Program-made: the position numbers and the translations under genes | Shown here: positions 8,027-16,888 of the stretch, one piece after another | How positions within the stretch are numbered: the stretch's first letter is position 1 | How the letters are laid out: the number at the start of each line of letters is the position of its first letter | Assembly: GCF_016587355.1 (NCBI RefSeq) | Contig: NZ_BNJF01000004.1 | Coordinates: 496,001 to 560,000 of the forward strand | Direction of reading: 5' to 3' | Source of the DNA: Ktedonospora formicarum | GTDB taxonomy: Bacteria; Chloroflexota; Ktedonobacteria; Ktedonobacterales; Ktedonobacteraceae | DNA length: 64,000 nucleotides | Notes under the pieces: model-generated | Told to the model about the DNA's origin: nothing | The model's database searches: none | Seen by the model: only the letters and a program-made list of their open reading frames with translations

Positions 8027-9562
8027 TTACAATCCTTCTTCTTTCCTATATGGTAACCAGATATGGAATGTGCTACCTTCTCCCACCTCGCTCTCCACCC
8101 AGATAACGCCCTGATGCAGCGCAACAATGCGTTGACTGATGGCGAGTCCCAGGCCAAGCCCATTGACGTCTCGGGTGAGGCTCATATCGACACGCCCAAA
8201 CCTCTCAAATATGCGCTCGTGAGCGTGCTGAGGGATCCCAATCCCCTGATCACGCACACTGATTTCAAGCACAGGAGAGGTCGCGAGGGCATGGGACCAG
8301 CCCCACCTGGACGGACGATTCTCTTCCAGCTTGGCCTGACATTCTGCAGGTGGCACCGGGCGTACGACGACCTCAATCGCTCCTCCTTTGGGAGAATAGA
8401 GAAGCGCATTATGCAGCACCTGCTCAAGCACCTTCCGCAATCGCTGCTGATCGGCTTCAATGATTGGTTCATGCAACGTGAGCAGGCCAGACTCATCGAG
8501 GATTGACAAGGAAAAGGTGCGCTCTTGCGCAGATGCGTGGGGCTCTTGCTCCCAGCGGAGTTTTGCTGCCAGGAGCGACTCTCGTGCAAGTGCAGCTACG
8601 TTTACCTGGCTCCAGGACAGCAGCACAGCTCCTGTCTCCAATTCTGACCATTCGAGGAGATGCTGAATGATGTCAGTCAAGCGCGTGCTTGCCTCATCGA
8701 TGGCAAGAAGGAACTCATGGCGTTCTTCCGGTTGAAGGCGGTATTCATAACGCAGCAAGGTCTCCACATAACCCTTAATAGCTGCCAGTGGGCTTCGCAA
8801 TTCATGGCTGAGCGTGGCTTGCAGGTCCGCTTGTTGCTCGATCCTCTCTGAGAAGAAGACAGGGTCAGCCTGCGAAGAGGTCCCCTTTGGAAGCGTCAGG
8901 AACAGCATCATCAGCACCATGCCCGCCGCTTCTTGTATACAGACAGGCAGAGATGTCGGGCGTGTTGATCGATGGCTCGAACTTCCTTCTTCGTGTGATG
9001 GAAGGTCCTTCTCGAAAAAGAGCAGTACCGCATATGGTGGCAAATAGGGAACATGCGCTTCGGCTTCATCGCGGATGGTTGTCTCAAGATTGAATGTGTG
9101 TGTCCCTGCAACGGCCTGAGAAGGAGTAGCGATTGGCAGATGATAGAACGAGTATCCTGTACTATCTGATCGAAACTGATCACGTTGCTTTCTGGAATCC
9201 TGATGCGCGACGGCTCTTCTCACTTCCTCAATACTGACTGCTTGGGAGGCGAGAAGACACCATTGTTGTGTCTCTGCTGAAGAGGAACGCGGGAACACCG
9301 GAAATTGTGCAAAGACAGCATGCGTATGCTGCTCCATTGGCAAGGTGGACATTGGAACAAGGAGCGCACCTTTGGAAGAGGCAAGAATATGCAAGAGAAG
9401 CCCAAGGAGGCGGCCGGCGACGCTCGGCGCTTCTGTTTCCTTGGCGGACAGTTGTCTTCCTGCCACGCGAGCCTGCATGATCAGGTCAAGACATGATGGA
9501 GTTGATGAACCCTGCTCTTCGTGAAAAGAGCAGCGACATGATGGTTGCTTCTGGGCAGTCAC
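8027..9562 (-). CDS. Sensor histidine kinase, partner of the downstream regulator
   Basis: A 511-residue histidine kinase whose C-terminal half has the H-box LSHELRSPLAAIKGY, the N-box VLHNALLYSP, G1 RDQGIGIPQHAHERIFERF and G2 GLGLGLAISQ. The first ~250 residues resemble a poorly conserved GAF-like sensory region, with no convincing membrane helix apart from a short hydrophobic LLLHILASSKGALLVP. Translation starts at GTG 9562 after AAAGGA. It is directly followed by its OmpR-type regulator. The stimulus cannot be read from the sequence. Confidence 0.87.
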   Translation of the reverse strand: MTAQKQPSCRCSFHEEQGSSTPSCLDLIMQARVAGRQLSAKETEAPSVAGRLLGLLLHILASSKGALLVPMSTLPMEQHTHAVFAQFPVFPRSSSAETQQWCLLASQAVSIEEVRRAVAHQDSRKQRDQFRSDSTGYSFYHLPIATPSQAVAGTHTFNLETTIRDEAEAHVPYLPPYAVLLFFEKDLPSHEEGSSSHRSTRPTSLPVCIQEAAGMVLMMLFLTLPKGTSSQADPVFFSERIEQQADLQATLSHELRSPLAAIKGYVETLLRYEYRLQPEERHEFLLAIDEASTRLTDIIQHLLEWSELETGAVLLSWSQVNVAALARESLLAAKLRWEQEPHASAQERTFSLSILDESGLLTLHEPIIEADQQRLRKVLEQVLHNALLYSPKGGAIEVVVRPVPPAECQAKLEENRPSRWGWSHALATSPVLEISVRDQGIGIPQHAHERIFERFGRVDMSLTRDVNGLGLGLAISQRIVALHQGVIWVESEVGEGSTFHIWLPYRKEEGL

Positions 9563-10124
9563 AAGATTTTCCTTTATATAGGATAGGTGCCTCTTTCATT
9601 TCCTCATTGTAGCCGAAAAACCGCACAAGCGTCTCTCTCTCGGCCAAAAAAATATCACAAACAGATCACAAAAGAAAGCGCGGAGCAAAATTGTACCTTC
9701 TTAGCACGACATTGGGATGTCTGCAATTGCCATCCGCCATCCTCAGCTTCATTGTATCGTTTCCGCATCCTTCCCATGAGCACCTCAAGATGCGGTAGCA
9801 GAGGAGGGCGCTGTGATCTTTTCGTGAGAGGAAAGGGACGTTCCGTGATAGGACCGAGAGGGTGATGCCCTACCATAGAGAGAGGGAACCGAGTGTTCTA
9901 AAGGAGAAGCCATCAGGCTTTGAAGAAGTGGGTGTGATCAGATGGCACTAAGGAGAGAAGAAGATGTTTAAACAGGTTCTTGTCTCACTTGATGACTCTC
10001 ACCGAGCAGAATAAGCGCTTCTAGTTATTGTATTGAAATAGCAGCGCTATACGATACTCTTTAGGCTGTGTATAGCGAGGCTTGAAATAGTACAAAAAGT
10101 GATTGAGAGAACGAAAGGAATAAT
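9563..10124. other. Intergenic region with a universal-stress-protein stub
   Basis: This stretch separates the divergent histidine kinase and Usp genes. It contains no complete gene, only the 16-codon stub listed separately. Confidence 0.5.
9964..10014 (+). pseudogene. Truncated universal stress protein N-terminus
   Basis: ATG at 9964 opens MFKQVLVSLDDSHRAE and then hits TAA. This matches the first strand and acidic turn of UspA-type domains, and resembles the start of the complete Usp gene 110 bases downstream (RQIIVPLDGSARAESA). AAGGAGAGAAG lies just before. It is best read as the remnant of a deleted paralogue. A regulatory leader peptide is a weaker alternative. Confidence 0.55.
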
Positions 10125-11168
10125 ATGATGATGCGACAGATCATTGTCCCGCTCGATGGTTCTGCACGTGCGGAGAGCGCATTACCTATTGCCGCCCATA
10201 TCGCGCGAGCTCATGAGGGAACGCTCTCTCTGATTCGAATTGTTGGGGCATCGGCAGACTATGCCTGGTATGCAGGGGAAATGGCTATGATGCTTCCTGA
10301 GGTCATGGAAGCAGAACGGAAAGAGGCCACTGACTACTTGGCCCAAGTCGCCGCCTCACCAGCTTTGCGGCATCTCGACGTCAAGACCAAGGTGATCGAA
10401 GGGGAAACCGCACATGAGATCCTGGCTTTTGCTCATACGCAGCAAGCTGACATGATTGTGTTGTGTAGTCATGGAGCGCGGGGACTCAAACGCTGGATGC
10501 TCGGAAGTGTCGCACACAAGATCGCGCGCCACAGCTCGGTTCCTGTGCTTATCCTGCGAGAAGGGGAGCGATTGCCTCTCGCTTTGACCGAACAAGCCAC
10601 AAGAAGCGTCCGGGTCCTGGTCCCACTCGATGGTTCTGCTCTGGCGGAAGAAGCACTCAAACCAGCTATCGCACTCAGCCAGGCGCTTTCTGCGCCCGAT
10701 AAAGCAGCCATCCATCTCCTCTGTGTTCTGCCTGTGTATGATCTCGCAACGTCTGTGGAGTCCGCACAACTTATCAAGGAGGCACGTACATACCTCAAAC
10801 AGGTAGAAGATGAACTGCAACAGAAACAAGCCCAGAAGACGACACTGACTGTTACCTCTGCTCTCATACAGGATACAGAGGTCGCTCTTGCCCTGGTCAA
10901 TTATGGGGAGGAGGCTTCACCCAACATGGAGCATTCGCGCAGATGTGACCTTATCGCGATGGCGACACATGGTCGAGGTGGGTTGAAACGCTGGGTCATG
11001 GGGAGCATTGCGGAGCGGGTGCTGGAAAAAACCAAGCTTCCACTGCTGGTGGTGCGCCCGGAAAAGATCGCACGAGGAGATATTGTCCTTGATGGTGCTC
11101 ATGAGGGGCGGAGCGAGGGAGGTGAAGAGAAGGAACGATGGGAACAATCCCACGTCGGCTTATTGTAA
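10125..11168 (+). CDS. Tandem universal stress protein
   Basis: A 347-residue protein with two UspA domains (about residues 4-147 and 160-310) and a short charged tail. Each begins with the IVPLDGSA or LVPLDGSA nucleotide-binding start and ends with the ATP-loop pattern: SHGARGLKRWMLGS in the first, THGRGGLKRWVMGS in the second. Such proteins bind ATP and help survival under stress; the precise role is not known. Three successive ATG codons follow GAAAGGAAT. A hairpin terminator lies about 70 bases after the stop. Confidence 0.92.
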   Translation: MMMRQIIVPLDGSARAESALPIAAHIARAHEGTLSLIRIVGASADYAWYAGEMAMMLPEVMEAERKEATDYLAQVAASPALRHLDVKTKVIEGETAHEILAFAHTQQADMIVLCSHGARGLKRWMLGSVAHKIARHSSVPVLILREGERLPLALTEQATRSVRVLVPLDGSALAEEALKPAIALSQALSAPDKAAIHLLCVLPVYDLATSVESAQLIKEARTYLKQVEDELQQKQAQKTTLTVTSALIQDTEVALALVNYGEEASPNMEHSRRCDLIAMATHGRGGLKRWVMGSIAERVLEKTKLPLLVVRPEKIARGDIVLDGAHEGRSEGGEEKERWEQSHVGLL

Positions 11169-11240
11169 AATAGGTGTACAATTCACCTTCAAAGGATGAA
11201 AATAGCGTATATGCCAGCATGAAGAGCGTGCTCAAGAACG

Positions 11241-11262
11241 AGCCAGCCTTATGCTGGCTTTG
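11241..11262 (+). terminator. Rho-independent terminator after the Usp gene
   Basis: AGCCAGC and GCTGGCT form a 7-bp stem around CTTAT, followed by TTTGTGTTGT. Confidence 0.6.
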
Positions 11263-11958
11263 TGTTGTAGTCTCCATGCGGCGCACAATGAGGTAAGCAT
11301 TGGTAGCAGGCACTCGTAGAACGGGTACGTTATTGAGGGAAGATATGCTCTGCGAGTCGATTGCAAGGGATCTGAATGAAGATTGATCTCAATCGCCCAG
11401 AGCCGATCCAGATGTGTAGAAACTTCGATTTGAAATAAGATCTCTAAGGCTGATCATCACAAAGGCTTCAAGACACCCTTCTCTTTGAGGCCAAAGAACA
11501 ACGTCTCTCTGCCACTTTTTCCACTTTAGCTTCTTCATTCCCATATGAAGAGGGTCTCTTTCTGCCTACCAGTTCACATGAGACACTACTTCTGTTACCA
11601 ATGGGAAAAGAGGGATCGGTTGATGCTTACATATCCCTCTTTTCCCATCATGCTTTTCTAGATCTTGATCCCTAATAGTTCCGACATTGTGCGCAGTCTT
11701 TCTAGATCCCAAGCAATGTAGGATCGCATCAGGCGACTCTACCTATGACATCCATGGTAGATATCATTCATTCTGTTTTCATGCATAAAGAGCAGATACG
11801 TATCACGCGTAACAGTGGTCATATGGCGACGGATCTCTCCTTCCGTCGTTTCTCAAGCAGATCTCTCATGACAAAACGCATCTGCATATCTGGCCTAATC
11901 ATCCTTTTTGGCACACACACATTCATCTCTCACATATCTCAGCAAAGAGGACGTTTCC
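11263..11958. other. Non-coding region with a 16-bp inverted repeat
   Basis: No convincing gene is seen between the Usp terminator and the arsC promoter. The one distinct structure is a perfect 16-bp inverted repeat listed separately. Confidence 0.5.
11601..11648. repeat. Perfect 16-bp inverted repeat
   Basis: ATGGGAAAAGAGGGAT (11601-11616) is repeated in reverse complement at 11633-11648, separated by 16 bases. One strand gives a run of T in the stem itself, so it could be a terminator remnant or a small mobile-repeat scar. Confidence 0.5.
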
Positions 11959-11988
11959 TTGTCGCGTCAAATCGTTGTCGCGTATACT
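11959..11988 (+). promoter_or_regulatory. Putative promoter of arsC
   Basis: TTGTCG (11959-11964) and TATACT (11983-11988) are 18 bases apart, about 75 bases before the arsC start. This resembles a housekeeping-sigma promoter. Confidence 0.45.
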
Positions 11989-12060
11989 AAGGCTGACGAG
12001 AAGGAGTGATTCATACATTCTCTACATCCCTTGTTTGTGTTTTCTGAGAAAGGAGCCCAT

Positions 12061-12486
12061 ATGACTTCCCACGTGCTTTTTCTCTGTACGCATAATTCCG
12101 CTCGCTCCCAAATGGCCGAAGGTCTACTTCGAGCATTAGGAGGTGAACGCTTCGAGGCACAAAGCGCCGGAACTGAGGCAACCTATGTACGCCCGCTTGC
12201 TATTGAAGCGATGGCAGAACTCGGCATTGATATCTCAGCCCAACAATCCAAAACACTCGAACGTTATCTCACTGAACCTTTTGATGAGGTGATTACCGTG
12301 TGCGACTCGGCGGCGGAAACGTGCCCCGTCTTTCCTGGAGCCAAGCATCGACGGCACTGGTCATTGCCCGATCCCGCACAAGCTCAAGGGAAACACGACG
12401 AGCAACTTGCCGTCTATCGTCAGGTTCGTGATGCGCTTCAAATGCGTATTAAGCAAGAATTACTACAAGCGTCTGCTTCATTGTGA
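12061..12486 (+). CDS. arsC: Arsenate reductase, low-molecular-weight phosphatase type
   Basis: A 141-residue cytosolic enzyme that reduces arsenate to arsenite. The phosphatase-like loop C9-THNSA-R15 holds the nucleophilic cysteine. C81 and C88 in TVCDSAAETCPVF match the two further cysteines that carry the disulfide relay in the thioredoxin-coupled ArsC class. The region around SLPDPAQAQG supplies the usual catalytic aspartate. The ATG at 12061 has AAGGAG eight bases upstream. It heads the arsenic cluster, followed by arsR and acr3. Confidence 0.93.
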   Translation: MTSHVLFLCTHNSARSQMAEGLLRALGGERFEAQSAGTEATYVRPLAIEAMAELGIDISAQQSKTLERYLTEPFDEVITVCDSAAETCPVFPGAKHRRHWSLPDPAQAQGKHDEQLAVYRQVRDALQMRIKQELLQASASL

Positions 12487-12503
12487 GATCCTTTTTGGGA
12501 TCT
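12486..12503 (+). terminator. Short hairpin after arsC
   Basis: AGATCC and GGATCT flank TTTTTG immediately after the arsC stop, followed by a T-rich stretch. It is a weak terminator or attenuator before the arsR promoter. Confidence 0.35.
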
Positions 12504-12512
12504 GGTTGTTTC

Positions 12513-12561
12513 TTGACAATGAGCAGTTTTTTTTATAGACTCTTCATCGTAGATTGACGAT
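12513..12561 (+). promoter_or_regulatory. arsR promoter with candidate ArsR operator
   Basis: TTGACA (12513-12518) with TAGACT 17 bases later (12536-12541) forms a promoter. Just downstream, ATCGT (12546-12550) and ACGAT (12557-12561) form an inverted repeat around six bases, in the position expected for an ArsR operator. Confidence 0.5.
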
Positions 12562-12576
12562 AAAAAGCGAGGCCAT

Positions 12577-12909
12577 ATGAAGAAACTCCCTGTTGTGGCA
12601 GCATCTGAGGATGTTCATGAGGGAAGGCATACCCAGTCAGAACCAACGAGTGAGCAATTGGCTCGCTATTGTAAAGCGCTCGCTCATCCCACACGAGTAC
12701 AGATCTTGCGCTTCTTACAGACAACCAATGCCTGTATCTGTGGCGATATTGTGCAGATGCTCCCGCTTGCCCAATCGACGGTCAGCCAGCACCTCAAAAT
12801 CCTGAAAGATGCAGGACTTATTCAGGGAGATATCGATGGGCCACGCACCTGCTATTCGATCAATCACGAAGCCGTCGAACACGTGAAACAGCTCATCATG
12901 GAACTGTAG
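12577..12909 (+). CDS. arsR: ArsR-family metalloregulatory repressor
   Basis: A 110-residue winged-helix repressor of the ArsR/SmtB family that releases DNA on binding arsenite. C53 and C55 in NACICGDIV sit in the alpha-3 metal site seen as the CxC core of E. coli-type ArsR; C32 is a possible third ligand. The recognition helix is LPLAQSTVSQHLKILKDAGL. It lies between arsC and acr3 on the same strand. Palindromes on both sides of the gene share an ATCG/CGAT core and are candidate operators. Confidence 0.92.
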   Translation: MKKLPVVAASEDVHEGRHTQSEPTSEQLARYCKALAHPTRVQILRFLQTTNACICGDIVQMLPLAQSTVSQHLKILKDAGLIQGDIDGPRTCYSINHEAVEHVKQLIMEL

Positions 12910-12938
12910 ATCTGCATTGGACAACAACTTTTTTTCAT

Positions 12939-12975
12939 CCCATTCATCGCCTATCGTCGATAGGCGATGAATGGG
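12939..12975. promoter_or_regulatory. 37-bp near-perfect palindrome between arsR and acr3
   Basis: Two 18-bp arms (12939-12956 and 12958-12975) surround a single base, centred on CTATCGTCGATAG. It could be an ArsR operator, sharing ATCGT/ACGAT with the site before arsR, or a hairpin that moderates expression of acr3. Confidence 0.5.
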
Positions 12976-13018
12976 AGATATATTGACACGCCTCATTGAA
13001 GAGTGCATTAGGAGCGTT

Positions 13019-14107
13019 ATGAAACGACTCTCATTCCTTGATCGATGGTTAACACTGTGGATCTTCCTCGCCATGCTCATTGGGGTCGGCATTGGCTATT
13101 TTGTCCCTGGCACGGAAGGATTTATCAACCGTTTCCAGGTGGGTACCACCAACATCCCCATTGCAATTGGCCTGATTCTGATGATGTATCCACCTTTGGC
13201 AAAGGTGAAATATGAGGAGTTGGGCGACGTCTTCCGCAATTGGAAGATCCTCACGCTATCTCTCGTCCAGAACTGGATTATTGGCCCCGTGCTCATGTTC
13301 GCATTAGCGCTGCTCTTCCTCCATAATTCCCCTGAATATATGATGGGCTTGATCATGATTGGCCTAGCTCGCTGTATTGCGATGGTCATCGTGTGGAACG
13401 AACTGGCAAAAGGCAATAGCGAATATGCTGCTGGACTTGTAGCCTTAAATAGTATTTTCCAGGTTCTCTTTTATAGCGTCTATGCCTGGATCTTTCTCAC
13501 GATCTTACCACCACTCTTTGGCGTGACAGGAAGCGCGGTTCACATCAGCATTGGGGACATCGCCTTCTCAGTCTTCATCTATCTGGGCATTCCCTTCCTG
13601 GCTGGGTTACTCACGCGTTTTGTCCTGCTCCGCTGGCGAGGGCGTGACTGGTACGAACAGCGCTTCATTCCCAAGATCAGCCCTCTGACCCTGGTTGCGC
13701 TGCTCTTCACCATTATTGTGATGTTTAGCCTCAAAGGCAATATCATCGTGCAGATCCCACTTGACGTGGTTCGTATCGCGATTCCTTTGATCATCTACTT
13801 TGTCGTGATGTTCCTGGTCAGTTTCTGGATGGGAACCCGCATTGGTGCCGACTACAGCAAAACCACGACCGTTGCTTTTACCTCAGCCGGAAATAACTTT
13901 GAGTTAGCCATTGCTGTCGCGGTCGCTGTGTTTGGATTACATTCGGGGGTGGCTTTTGCAGCAGTGATTGGACCGTTGATCGAGGTCCCCGTCATGATCG
14001 GCCTGGTCAATATCGCCTTCTTCTTCCAACGGAGATTCTATGGTGTCCAGGTACGACCAGCTCCAGCTGCTGTGCAACAGGCTGGAGATGACGCCGGTTG
14101 CCCATAG
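13019..14107 (+). CDS. acr3: Arsenite efflux permease Acr3
   Basis: A 362-residue permease with about ten membrane helices that exports arsenite from the cytoplasm. The conserved cysteine lies in GLARCIAMVIVWNELAKGN, the Acr3 signature. TSAGNNFELAIAVAVAVFG is the other family hallmark, near the end. The ATG at 13019 follows TAGGAG; an upstream in-frame ATG at 12971 lies inside the palindrome and is unlikely. With arsC and arsR it forms the core detoxification set. Confidence 0.94.
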   Translation: MKRLSFLDRWLTLWIFLAMLIGVGIGYFVPGTEGFINRFQVGTTNIPIAIGLILMMYPPLAKVKYEELGDVFRNWKILTLSLVQNWIIGPVLMFALALLFLHNSPEYMMGLIMIGLARCIAMVIVWNELAKGNSEYAAGLVALNSIFQVLFYSVYAWIFLTILPPLFGVTGSAVHISIGDIAFSVFIYLGIPFLAGLLTRFVLLRWRGRDWYEQRFIPKISPLTLVALLFTIIVMFSLKGNIIVQIPLDVVRIAIPLIIYFVVMFLVSFWMGTRIGADYSKTTTVAFTSAGNNFELAIAVAVAVFGLHSGVAFAAVIGPLIEVPVMIGLVNIAFFFQRRFYGVQVRPAPAAVQQAGDDAGCP

Positions 14108-14411
14108 CCTCTTGCTCTAAAACTCTGTCCAGGTGATTCGCTCTTCATCGGGAGAGCGCAGGACCACACGTACCCCTACTGAAACGTCGCCGGTACCATG
14201 AGGGGAGGGGCAATCTTTATCTCATTTTCCTCCCCACATTGACCGCTTCGATATGCCACCTGCTTCTTTTCATTAACAAGCATTGGTTGCTTTTCACAAC
14301 GTTGCCATTGACAACAAAAATAAGGAGAAGATATACTTCCAATGCCAATCGTTGCTGATAGCAACAAAGAAGAACTGGGAAGAGCAATGGGAAACGAGGA
14401 AAGAGGGGAAG

Positions 14412-14903
14412 ATGGCGTCAATGATTCCTTCAACGGGCGAATTGTTACGGGAAGTTGCCCGTTTACATGTACAGTTGCAACGCACCTGCGCCGCCTACTG
14501 TGGCGGAGCCACGAGCACTCAGTGTACGGTGCTCACAGAACTGGGGCGCAGTAGTCCAGTGACCCTGGCAGAACTCAGTCGCCGCGTGGGCTTTGATAAG
14601 AGCTGGACGAGCCGTGCTGTAGAGCAACTGGTTCAGGAGGGACTGGTGGAAAAGGTTGCCAGTACTCAGGATCGACGCACGGTTCAGCTTTCTCTGTCTT
14701 CAACCGGTCAGGAGCGCCTGGCCGATCTCAATGGCACTCTCAATACTCTTGCCGAGCAGGCATTTGAGCATATTCCAGAGGAGCAGCATGCAATGGTGCG
14801 CTCCTCCCTGGAACTGCTCCAGCAGGCGCTGCTCACTCTGAGTACAGAAGCCACAGCACAGATTGGAACAGTAGACGGAGGCTCGACATGTGGAGAAGAC
14901 TAG
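14412..14903 (+). CDS. MarR-family regulator in the arsenic cluster
   Basis: A 163-residue winged-helix protein of the MarR family. The helix-turn-helix is VTLAELSRRVGFDKSWTSRAVEQL and the wing is EKVASTQDRRTVQLSLS. Unusually it has three cysteines near the N-terminus (TCAAYCGG and STQC) and one near the C-terminus (STCGED), which could form a thiol or metalloid sensor. The ATG at 14412 follows GAGGGGAAG; longer in-frame extensions are not supported. Its last 16 bases overlap the acetyltransferase start, so the two are coupled. Confidence 0.85.
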   Translation: MASMIPSTGELLREVARLHVQLQRTCAAYCGGATSTQCTVLTELGRSSPVTLAELSRRVGFDKSWTSRAVEQLVQEGLVEKVASTQDRRTVQLSLSSTGQERLADLNGTLNTLAEQAFEHIPEEQHAMVRSSLELLQQALLTLSTEATAQIGTVDGGSTCGED

Positions 14904-15397
14904 CGACAATCGCAGATGCGGCGGCGATTGCGCATATCTATAACCAGGGAATAGAGGACCGTGTGGGGACCTTTGAGACGGAACTGCGCACTGAAGCAAT
15001 GGTGGCATCCTGGTTTGATGGTGCCCATCCGATTGTGGTGGTGGAGCAGGGGCAGGACATCATTGCCTATGCCTCTACCTCTTCCTATCGGGCTCGCCCT
15101 TGTTATGCTGGAGTAGGAGAGTTCTCGGTGTATGTTCGCCGCGACTGGCGTGGCAAAGGAGCAGGAAAAGAGGCAATGCAACACCTGCTCCAGGCATGCG
15201 AAGCGGCGGGCTTCTGGAAACTGATTTCTCGTGTGTTTGTTGAGAATACTGCTAGTCGTGGGCTCCTTCGGTCGCTGGGCTTTCGTGAAGTGGGCGTCTA
15301 TGAGAAACATGGGCAACTTGATGGCATCTGGCGTGATGTCGTCATTGTCGAATATCTCTTCCAAACCAATCTCTCCACTGCGTCTTTTGGCGTGTGA
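14888..15397 (+). CDS. GNAT N-acetyltransferase, ArsN/phosphinothricin type
   Basis: A 169-residue acetyl-CoA-dependent acetyltransferase. The CoA loop is VRRDWRGKGAGKEAM. NQGIEDRVGTFETE and FRSLGF-type strands (here LRSLGFREVGVYEKHG) are typical of phosphinothricin acetyltransferases. In arsenic clusters the related ArsN1 acetylates the arsenical antibiotic arsinothricin, and the position between the MarR and flavoprotein genes fits this. Substrate choice is an inference. It overlaps the marR gene by 16 bases. Confidence 0.85.
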   Translation: MWRRLATIADAAAIAHIYNQGIEDRVGTFETELRTEAMVASWFDGAHPIVVVEQGQDIIAYASTSSYRARPCYAGVGEFSVYVRRDWRGKGAGKEAMQHLLQACEAAGFWKLISRVFVENTASRGLLRSLGFREVGVYEKHGQLDGIWRDVVIVEYLFQTNLSTASFGV

Positions 15398-15463
15398 TCG
15401 CGTCAGTAGAGAGAGCAAGATACACTCACTCACAAACACTGTGTGAAAAGAAGGATAGATTCA

Positions 15464-16888
15464 ATGTCACATCAGTCTGCGTTTTCAAATACTGTATCAT
15501 CATCACTTCCTGTGGCAATTATTGGGGCTGGACCTGTAGGATTGGCGGCAGCCGCACACCTGGTACGTAAAGGGAAAACCCCTGTAGTGTTTGAAGCAGG
15601 GGAAAGCGTTGGAGCCTCGATCTTACGCTGGGGACATGTGCGCTTCTTCTCTCCCTGGCGCTATATGCTCGATACGCAAGCCGTCTCCCTCCTCGAAGAG
15701 ACTGACTGGCGCAAGCCTGATGGCGAAGACTACCCACTGGGACGCGACCTCGTAGAGCAGTATCTCGTGCCGCTTGCCCAGGTTCCCACGCTTGCGCCAC
15801 ATCTGCACCTCAACACGCGTGTCCTTGCTGTCACACGCCTGGGTTATGACAAGATGAAGACCTCTGGACGTGAAGAGGCTCCATTTGTGCTCCGCGTACA
15901 GCGTGCCAATGGAGACGAAGAAGATATTCTGGCTCGTGCCGTGATTGATGCCTCCGGGACGTATGAGCATCCAAATCCCCTCGGTGCGTATGGTGTCCCT
16001 GCCCTAGGCGAGCGAACCTTCCACCAGCACATTTTCTATGGTATCCCCGATGTGCTAGGCAAAGATCGCAGCCGCTATGCTGGTCGTAGAGTCCTGGTCG
16101 TCGGCAGCGGACATTCCGCCTTCAATGCGCTCCTGGATCTGGCGGAACTAGCCCACCAGGAACCGACGACGCAATTCTTCTGGGCTATTCGCCGCAAGGA
16201 GGTCGGGCAGCTCTATGGTGGTGGCAAGAGTGACGCGCTCGCTGAACGTGGGCACCTTGGGGCACGCCTCCGCCATCTGGTTGAAAGTGAGCAAGTGCGT
16301 CTCCTCACCAATGTGTCCATTCAGAAGCTTGCTCAGACGGCAGAGGGAATACAGATCACTGGCTTCGAGGAGCTTCCAGCCGTTGATGAGATCATTGCAA
16401 CCACCGGATTCCGCCCCAATCTCTCTCTTATTAATGAATTGCGGCTCACACTTGATCCGGCTGTGGAGAGCCCGGTCGCTCTGGCTTCTCTCATCGATCC
16501 CAATGTGCATAGCTGCGGCACCGTTCCCCCCCATGGAGTGGACGAGCTGACCCATCCCGAAGCCAATTTCTACATCGTCGGAATGAAGAGTTATGGCCGA
16601 GCCCCCACCTTCCTGATGCTCACTGGCTATGAGCAGGTGCGCTCGATTGTGGCTGCTCTCACCGGAGATTGGGAGAGCGCTCGCCGGGTTGAACTGGAAT
16701 TACCTGAGACCGGCGTCTGCTCTGTTGATGGAGGGTCGTGTTGCTCACCTGCGAGCAGCGAAGCCGAAAACGCCGGTTGCTGTGCGCCCTCATCTCCCCG
16801 ACCTGTTCAGGTGCCCGTCACGCTCGGAGTCAGGCAATTTTCACGAAACCGCCTCCCTTTGACCACGCAAGGGAACTACTGTGATTAG
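15464..16888 (+). CDS. FAD/NAD(P)-binding oxidoreductase with Cys-pair tail
   Basis: A 474-residue flavoprotein of the flavin monooxygenase-like group often found in ars operons (ArsO-like). The FAD motif is VAIIGAGPVGLAAAAHL near residue 17. A second Rossmann motif, VLVVGSGHSAFNALLDL, lies near residue 210, and ATTGFRPN near 315. The last 60 residues are unusual, carrying CSVDGGSCC and AGCCAP, paired cysteines that could bind arsenite. The ATG at 15464 follows AAGGAT. It overlaps the MFS gene by eight bases. The reaction on an arsenical is not demonstrated. Confidence 0.82.
   Translation: MSHQSAFSNTVSSSLPVAIIGAGPVGLAAAAHLVRKGKTPVVFEAGESVGASILRWGHVRFFSPWRYMLDTQAVSLLEETDWRKPDGEDYPLGRDLVEQYLVPLAQVPTLAPHLHLNTRVLAVTRLGYDKMKTSGREEAPFVLRVQRANGDEEDILARAVIDASGTYEHPNPLGAYGVPALGERTFHQHIFYGIPDVLGKDRSRYAGRRVLVVGSGHSAFNALLDLAELAHQEPTTQFFWAIRRKEVGQLYGGGKSDALAERGHLGARLRHLVESEQVRLLTNVSIQKLAQTAEGIQITGFEELPAVDEIIATTGFRPNLSLINELRLTLDPAVESPVALASLIDPNVHSCGTVPPHGVDELTHPEANFYIVGMKSYGRAPTFLMLTGYEQVRSIVAALTGDWESARRVELELPETGVCSVDGGSCCSPASSEAENAGCCAPSSPRPVQVPVTLGVRQFSRNRLPLTTQGNYCD

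Noticed and set aside
11745..11990. 81-residue open frame before arsC
   Set aside because: No ribosome site or recognisable motif, and it overlaps the likely arsC promoter.
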